This document shows, piece after piece, positions 58,916 to 64,000 of a stretch of DNA of 64,000 nucleotides. Location of the stretch: contig NW_020312036.1 of the NCBI RefSeq assembly GCF_002999335.1, forward strand, positions 124,001-188,000, written 5' to 3'. The position numbers were made by a program, and so were the translations under genes. Each line of letters opens with the position of its first letter. Position 1 is the stretch's first letter. Below the pieces are notes generated by a model. That model did no database searches, had not been told where the DNA came from, and worked only from the letters and a program-made list of their open reading frames with translations. Source of the stretch: Cyclospora cayetanensis. Its lineage: Eukaryota; Apicomplexa; Conoidasida; Eucoccidiorida; Eimeriidae.

Positions 58916-59451
58916 CGCGTGTCGAGTCTCAGGCTGGGGGGGGTATCCCAGCGTAACAGCACACAGTATCCAGCCTCCAGCGTCCGCGAAACAAGAGAGC
59001 AGCTCGCTAGCCGCGAGAAGAGGCCCCCTTCCCTGTGCACGGTGCTCTTGGACCGTCGGGAGGGCGTGGGCAGGAGCCCGTCGGTGACTCCTCCACGGCT
59101 TCCTTCTGCGAATTAGAGGGCTATGAGCTGTACGCGGAAGAAGGCAAAGAAAAACACTTGGTGCTTTTTAGGGGAGCGAGGAATCTACAACAAAAAGATC
59201 CTCTGGCGAGGCGTGGGGCCCCGCCGATGCCTCTGGCCTTCGCTGCATGCCACAGCCGGGTTGGAGCACGCGCTTCCCGGGACTGATTGCCGCTCCTTCG
59301 GCGGCTTTTCGAATCTTCTCCTTCAGTTGGATCGGCACGACTCCTGCCCTCACCGCGATTCGCGGTGCTCGCCGCAGCCGAAGCACTCAGCTAGCGTGGT
59401 GTGCGAGTGAACGAGCACGCATCTCCATTCAGGTGGTTCGAGCGCAGGAAG
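58916..59451. promoter_or_regulatory. Head-to-head interval between WDR46 and the DUF155 gene
   Basis: About 540 bp between the two inferred start codons. A minus frame at 59386-59168 (with VPIQLKEKIRKAAEG) could be an upstream WDR46 exon. No core promoter element recognised. Confidence 0.4.
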
Positions 59452-62389
59452 ATGGCTTCTCCCAGGGAAATGGAACCAGTTGGCCACTACCAGCAGATGG
59501 TTGAGGAACCTTCGAACGCTGGAGACAAGAAAGTCAAGCTCTCCCCCGAGAGCGAAAATCCAGGGGCGTTCTCTAACAACGGGGTACGAAGCACCACACC
59601 CCCAAAGAAATCGAACTTCGTGATCCAGATCTCGCAAATTACGCGCGCGTGCTAACTATTTCTGTCGTTAGGAGTCCATTGTGCGGAAAGAGCACGCACA
59701 GTAGGAACCGAACACCCGAAGGCGTCAATGTGTGACCGCTGCAGCACGCCAAACAGCACAAAAAGCCCATCCGCAGCTCGAAGAAGAGAGCAGACATACA
59801 AGCCTCGATCAAGGAAAGAGAAGACGTAGGGATGGCGCACACACCACCCTGTGCCTCAATGCTTATCGCTTCAGAATCGCGAGTCTTGAATCGGCCCTTT
59901 AGCTCATGCGGATCCAATTGCATTGCACCAAAAAGGAGCAAAGCCTTCTGCCGAAAAACTCTTACTGCGCGCACGGTGCCGCTTATGCACTGGGTTTGCC
60001 CTTGCCTGTATGTGCAGTGTTTAGAGCCAGCGGGATGCGTGTGGGCTGGATGCCTGGGGGCCGAAGTGGTGAGCTGGAAAGCCATAAAGCCTACAGTGGC
60101 TTCACTCGGCGTGACAGTGTTTAGTAGCGCATGCACCACCTCTTTAGCGTATTTCTTTGCGAATTCAAGAGGAAGAAGCACCAGCAGCCATGCCGCCAAT
60201 AAGTATACTTAGCTGCACACAGTAGACATGTGCACCTCAAGGCGAACATAAAGCACGGAAAAGCGGCACACCCTGCCTTTTACACGCTATTTTTGCGATG
60301 CTCTGTTGTGTTTGCCGCTTCAGCTATTTGCCGACCTCCTGAAGGCACTCAAGCGACCGGAAATCACAAATCCCTGCTATCTCAAGTCAGCCCAGCAACG
60401 CCCGCCCCTCAGATATCTGGTTGAGGTTCACCAAACGCCAGTCATCAAGCATCTACCCGTAGAATGGAACAGGGAGTGTCTGGCTTGTGCTGCGTATTCT
60501 GATACAGAGTGGAAAACACATACAGCGAGGTTCTCTTTTGCAGATGCTTCGCAAAGCAGAAAACTGTCTTCATCTTCCGCTTTGGTCAGAAACGAGTCCT
60601 TTTCTCCTGATGTTCCCTCTTCTTCCGCTCACCTACATCTGTTTGAATACTGCGCCTAGCTTCTGCCGCAGGAAGGACTCCGAGCTAGTTTTGCCTCCAG
60701 TGCATGGGAAGAGACAGGTCTGTTCGTTCCCCTCTCATGCGTTCTTTCGCAGGCTGCGTGGTGGCTTGGGATGTCAACATGGAGGAACAAAAGGTGCTCT
60801 TCTAAATTCACACGCCGCGCCGCTTATTCGGCAGACGGGGGCCTATGCACACCCCGAGCTTGTTGGTGCTTGCTAGTTGGTGCCTATTATTTGCTGTGCC
60901 CGGCTCCTGCTGCTTGCGACTGCCTAGGCCCTCATCGCCTTCATGCATCCCTTCCTCAAGGAGCCCCTGGGCGACAGGAAAGAAGATGACACGATGACAT
61001 ATGTGTGGGGAGACCGTGCAACTATCAAGGCAGACAGCATACACCTCGTCACAACTAACGTCTTTGAGTGCCTCGCCTATTCCTACGCCTTTGCACAGGT
61101 CCGTCAGACACTGGGACTCGTGAGGGTGCTACATACTTTTTTTCGACTAACGAGCATGCAGGGGATTGAGCAACATGATGCTGAAGCAATAGGTGCTGGG
61201 GATGCATAGACGCTGGGGCAGGGCCCCAAGCAGAGACGCAGGCAGTAGTATTCCTAGGGGGGGCTCAGCATGAGCTGTTTTCGTGCACTGCGCTTATTAA
61301 TGGCAGAGCGTTAAACTTGCTCTCTTCGAGACGTTGGTTGACGCGGATATTGAACGAACGAAAATGATTCCAGGTACTGGTTAATTCCCTGGCAAGCTCC
61401 TAGCTTTGCGTTGTTTCTTGCATCTCCTTGCGGCATGACTCTGGGTCAGCTTAATCGTTGCTGTTGCTAATGTTACAGAGAGTCTGGCAAGGACTGGAAA
61501 CATACAGTCGACGCGCGAGGATATTGGCCGCAGGATTGGCGAGCTTTTCGTCAACAGGTTCTACATTAACCTCCACACAGACATCCTGGACACCCCAGGT
61601 AAGCAAGGCGGCTCCTGGTATCAGTGGACTGCAGTGACTGCCCCAAGAGGAGCCAGCCTTTCAAAAACACCGCTCGCATATTAGAGATTTTGCAGCAGAA
61701 TTTTGGACCGTAGTTTTGGCTGCGTGCACTTGGGTGTGCTTGCTGATGTTCAGTGTGTCTCGTTGTGGCAGTGCACTGCTCACGACTCCTAGTGCAGGTG
61801 TATGCGGCTTGCATTTAGATATTTTCTGGGACAACGATGACTTTGCTGATCACTACGATCATTGCCGCCGCTACTTGGAAATACCGAAGCGCGTAGAAAT
61901 TTTGAATCAGAGGTTCGCAAGGCCTTGCATCTTCCTAAATTTTTCTCCGCTTCATCCCTCCCCTACTACTTTGCCTGTACTTCAGGAGTGCAAGGAAGCG
62001 TGGCAGCGGTTTCTGTATTTATCTGCAGACTAGATATTATAAAGGACCTGTACGACATGCTGAACAACGAGCTAACCATTCAGGCAAGTAAAGACTTTGG
62101 CAGAAAGAACTAACGTGGGAAGATTAAACGGGAGCCACAGCAGCAGCATTTCAACGGCTGCGGCACTAGCGGTAGCAAAAGGACGGTTTATAAGGAGTCC
62201 TTGATTATTACAGACGCTGTATTGATTGTTTTGATGACAAATGTAGGTAATCCGTGGTTCGTGTGTGGGTGCTTTGCAATGCAGCATGGGTATAAGCTGG
62301 AGTGGATTGTTATTTACCTCATTTGCATTGAGGTGCTGATTGAAGTTGTCTGGAATATTTTGATCAGAGATGTGCTAAAATGGGTGTAA
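59452..62389 (+). CDS. DUF155 / RMD1-family membrane-anchored protein
   Basis: RMD1/RMND1-family proteins act in mitochondrial organisation and translation; the fungal founder is linked to microtubules. Exons that join in phase: 60753-60793 (GCVVAWDVNMEEQK), 60928-61098, 61307-61373, 61479-61598, 61819-61912, 62029-62083 and 62285-62389. The order of motifs is that of DUF155: TNVFECLAYSYAFAQ joined to SVKLALFETLVDADIE, then GELFVNRFYINLH, IFWDNDDFADHY, YLEIPKRVEILNQR and HGYKLEWIVIYLICIEVLIE, a C-terminal hydrophobic anchor. The intron after 62083 has a GC donor (CAG|GCAAGT); a GT alternative 3 bp on breaks the phase. The N-terminal part is unresolved. The ATG at 59452 opens a short acidic stretch ending near 59583, and exons within 59840-60720 are only guessed. 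Confidence 0.85.
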
Positions 62390-62652
62390 AACCCAGGCGA
62401 TATGGGGGGGGTGTGACCCTTTAACTTAGCAGAGGGGTTTATACAAGTGCTCGCGCGGCCGATTCTGCCTTTATTGCCTCGACTGCAATAGGTTAGGCAG
62501 ATAGCAGAGAATAAGAAGGTATTCATGGCTGGATCCGAAAATATGGCACTTACTGGCCGGGGCGAATTGGGCCAGGATTCTCGCAACGTTCGTGTGTAGT
62601 GCATCTTTTATCATTTCACCCTCGGCCTGAAATTTGCACGCTCAGGCGATCC

Positions 62653-63900
62653 TTAGAGTTGCCTTTTGTGTGTGGAGTCATTGAAGACACACGCACCCGA
62701 AGTAGCTTCAATTGAAGTTGGAGTATCTTCATTCGCTCCTAAAGTTGAACCACTGTACGCAGCAACATCTGGGCTGCTCTTAGCGTACCGACTTACCAGG
62801 CGCTCCGTCGCGTCCCTTTTCTTCTGCATTTCGGCGACAATCTCGTCTACTGTCGGGTACCTGTGGAGGTGACCCTCGTAGGAGGAATGCGGACTGCAGC
62901 GTATGCATGGACTCACGGTTTTTCAGACTGGGCAATCTTCACGTTGAGCTGTTTCTCAGCTGCCATTGCAAACTTTGACTCTGCAGCAAGCATTTAGCGC
63001 TTCTCTCCAACGCTGTTCTGACGGGAGCCCCAAAACGGCACTTACGCTGAGCAGCTGACTCGGAGCTACCGAGTTGCAGGAACGATGTCATCGGCGTTGG
63101 CTGTTAACAGAGCAATCTAATTATAAGGGGAGAGAGAGCGCTCCTTTAATACACTAACAGCGTGCGGGGTTTCTTTCGGGCCTCTCTCCACTTGCTGGAA
63201 AGCGAGGGGTGTTGGGGCGTATGATCCGGGTGTGCTTGTAGCACTTTTCATGGCTTTTGACACGGCCTGTCCTCGCAACGCGTCTTTTATGATTTTCTCT
63301 ACCGATTATTGATGAAACCTACCTTCTTGTCCACTAGAAACGGATTTAACTGGATCTGAATGTTCTTCTCAAGCTCTGGTAATGAATGCGCCTGTTCAGC
63401 TCCCTCCTCCTACATTCTGTACTGGCATACCTGCTATCGTGATGCGCGTCAGCTGGCCAAATTCAGCCATTGCTTGGTCGAACATCTGAAATAGGGCACT
63501 CCATCCTGCTTTCTGCAAACGTGGCTAAGCCTATGCACGTACCTTTGTCTCCTCGTCAGCGCGTAGTTGCTCTATCTCATCCTATTGAAGATTAGCCGTA
63601 AGCCTGCCTTTCTGCAAAGCATTGGCTTACCATTTTTTCTTTTATCTGGGGATCGGGCTCTCTGACTTCGGTTAGCTGCGAGAAAAGCCATGCTATTTGA
63701 TTAGGGGATAAGAGTAGCACAGATCATTGTATATACTTGTAATTTAACTGCAGGAGGGGGAGCGAAGGCAGCCGATAAAATATTCCCAATGAAGCCACTC
63801 TGGTTACGCGCAGTTTGCCCAGTTTGCAAGAACGATGTAAGCGCTACAGGAGCCCTGGTTCCCGCCAGCTTGAGAGGCTGACGAGGTGATTGCAGGTCTG
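62653..63900 (-). CDS. Unrecognised protein from a chain of very short exons (5' end not resolved)
   Basis: Minus-strand exons that join in phase: about 63900-63737, 63675-63631, 63581-63543, 63485-63431 and 63375-63323, then 63100-63046, 62980-62917 and 62860 onward. The last either ends at a GT donor at 62796 or reads through to a stop at 62653. Internal exons are only 39-64 nt. The predicted chain is helical and charged (PDPQIKEKM, DEIEQLRADEETK, MFDQAMAEFGQLTRITIA, ELEKNIQIQLNPFLVDKK, YPTVDEIVAEMQKKRDATER). TSFLQ occurs twice: TSFLQTGQTARNQ in the first exon and TSFLQLGSSESAAQ in the sixth. I do not recognise the family; a coiled-coil or BAR-like helical protein is one guess. Convergent with the DUF155 gene, 263 bp away. 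Confidence 0.55.
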
Positions 63901-64000
63901 ATACATCCGTGCTGCTCCTGGTGATTATTTCGATCCATAGTTATCTTCGCATAGGATAAATTTATATGCTAACTTGTTAATTTGACGAAATGCAAAATTT

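Overview
This window is a stretch of nuclear genome from an apicomplexan parasite, most likely a coccidian close to Eimeria. Three things point there: split genes with canonical eukaryotic splice sites, coding exons full of CAG-type trinucleotide runs (poly-Ala, poly-Gln, Ser/Asn tracts) as known for Eimeria, and introns crowded with micro- and minisatellites. I see no bacterial operons, viral genes, transposon ORFs or CRISPR arrays. Assignments come from reading protein motifs by eye and from checking that exon phases join; no database search was run.

Layout: (1) 1-5999 (+), 3' part of an LSD1-type flavin histone-lysine demethylase carrying an extended PHD finger. (2) 7276-8217 (+), small four-helix membrane protein. 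(3) 8740-8811 (+), tRNA-Pro(AGG). (4) 9398-11670 (+), mitochondrial-type 2-Cys peroxiredoxin. (5) 13417-13956 (-), SEC61 gamma. (6) 15898-26039 (+), TBC1D23-like protein (TBC, inactive rhodanese, C-terminal domain). (7) 27748-31923 (-), organellar RNA-binding protein of the HPR/FASTK/OPR helical-repeat type. (8) 32360-40993 (+), non-canonical poly(A)/poly(U) polymerase. (9) 43789-50584 (+), two-pore cation channel (TPC). (10) 52008-58915 (-), WDR46/UTP7, a small-subunit processome protein. (11) 59452-62389 (+), DUF155/RMD1-family membrane protein. (12) 62653-about 63900 (-), unrecognised protein built from very short exons.

The genes are mostly housekeeping: chromatin, redox defence, ER translocation, Golgi tethering, organellar RNA, RNA tailing, ion transport, ribosome assembly and mitochondrial organisation. 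They do not form a pathway. Two pairs, genes 7/8 and 10/11, sit head to head over about 0.4-0.5 kb and may share promoters.

The most notable points are: a recurrent use of GC-AG introns (GCAAG donors); a TPC with divergent selectivity-filter sequences; a peroxiredoxin whose resolving cysteine lies in a CxxC motif; an LSD1 with low-complexity blocks of several hundred residues inside its catalytic domain; an exon-start duplication in the HPR gene; several perfect inverted repeats; and minisatellites that fill individual introns with a different unit in each.
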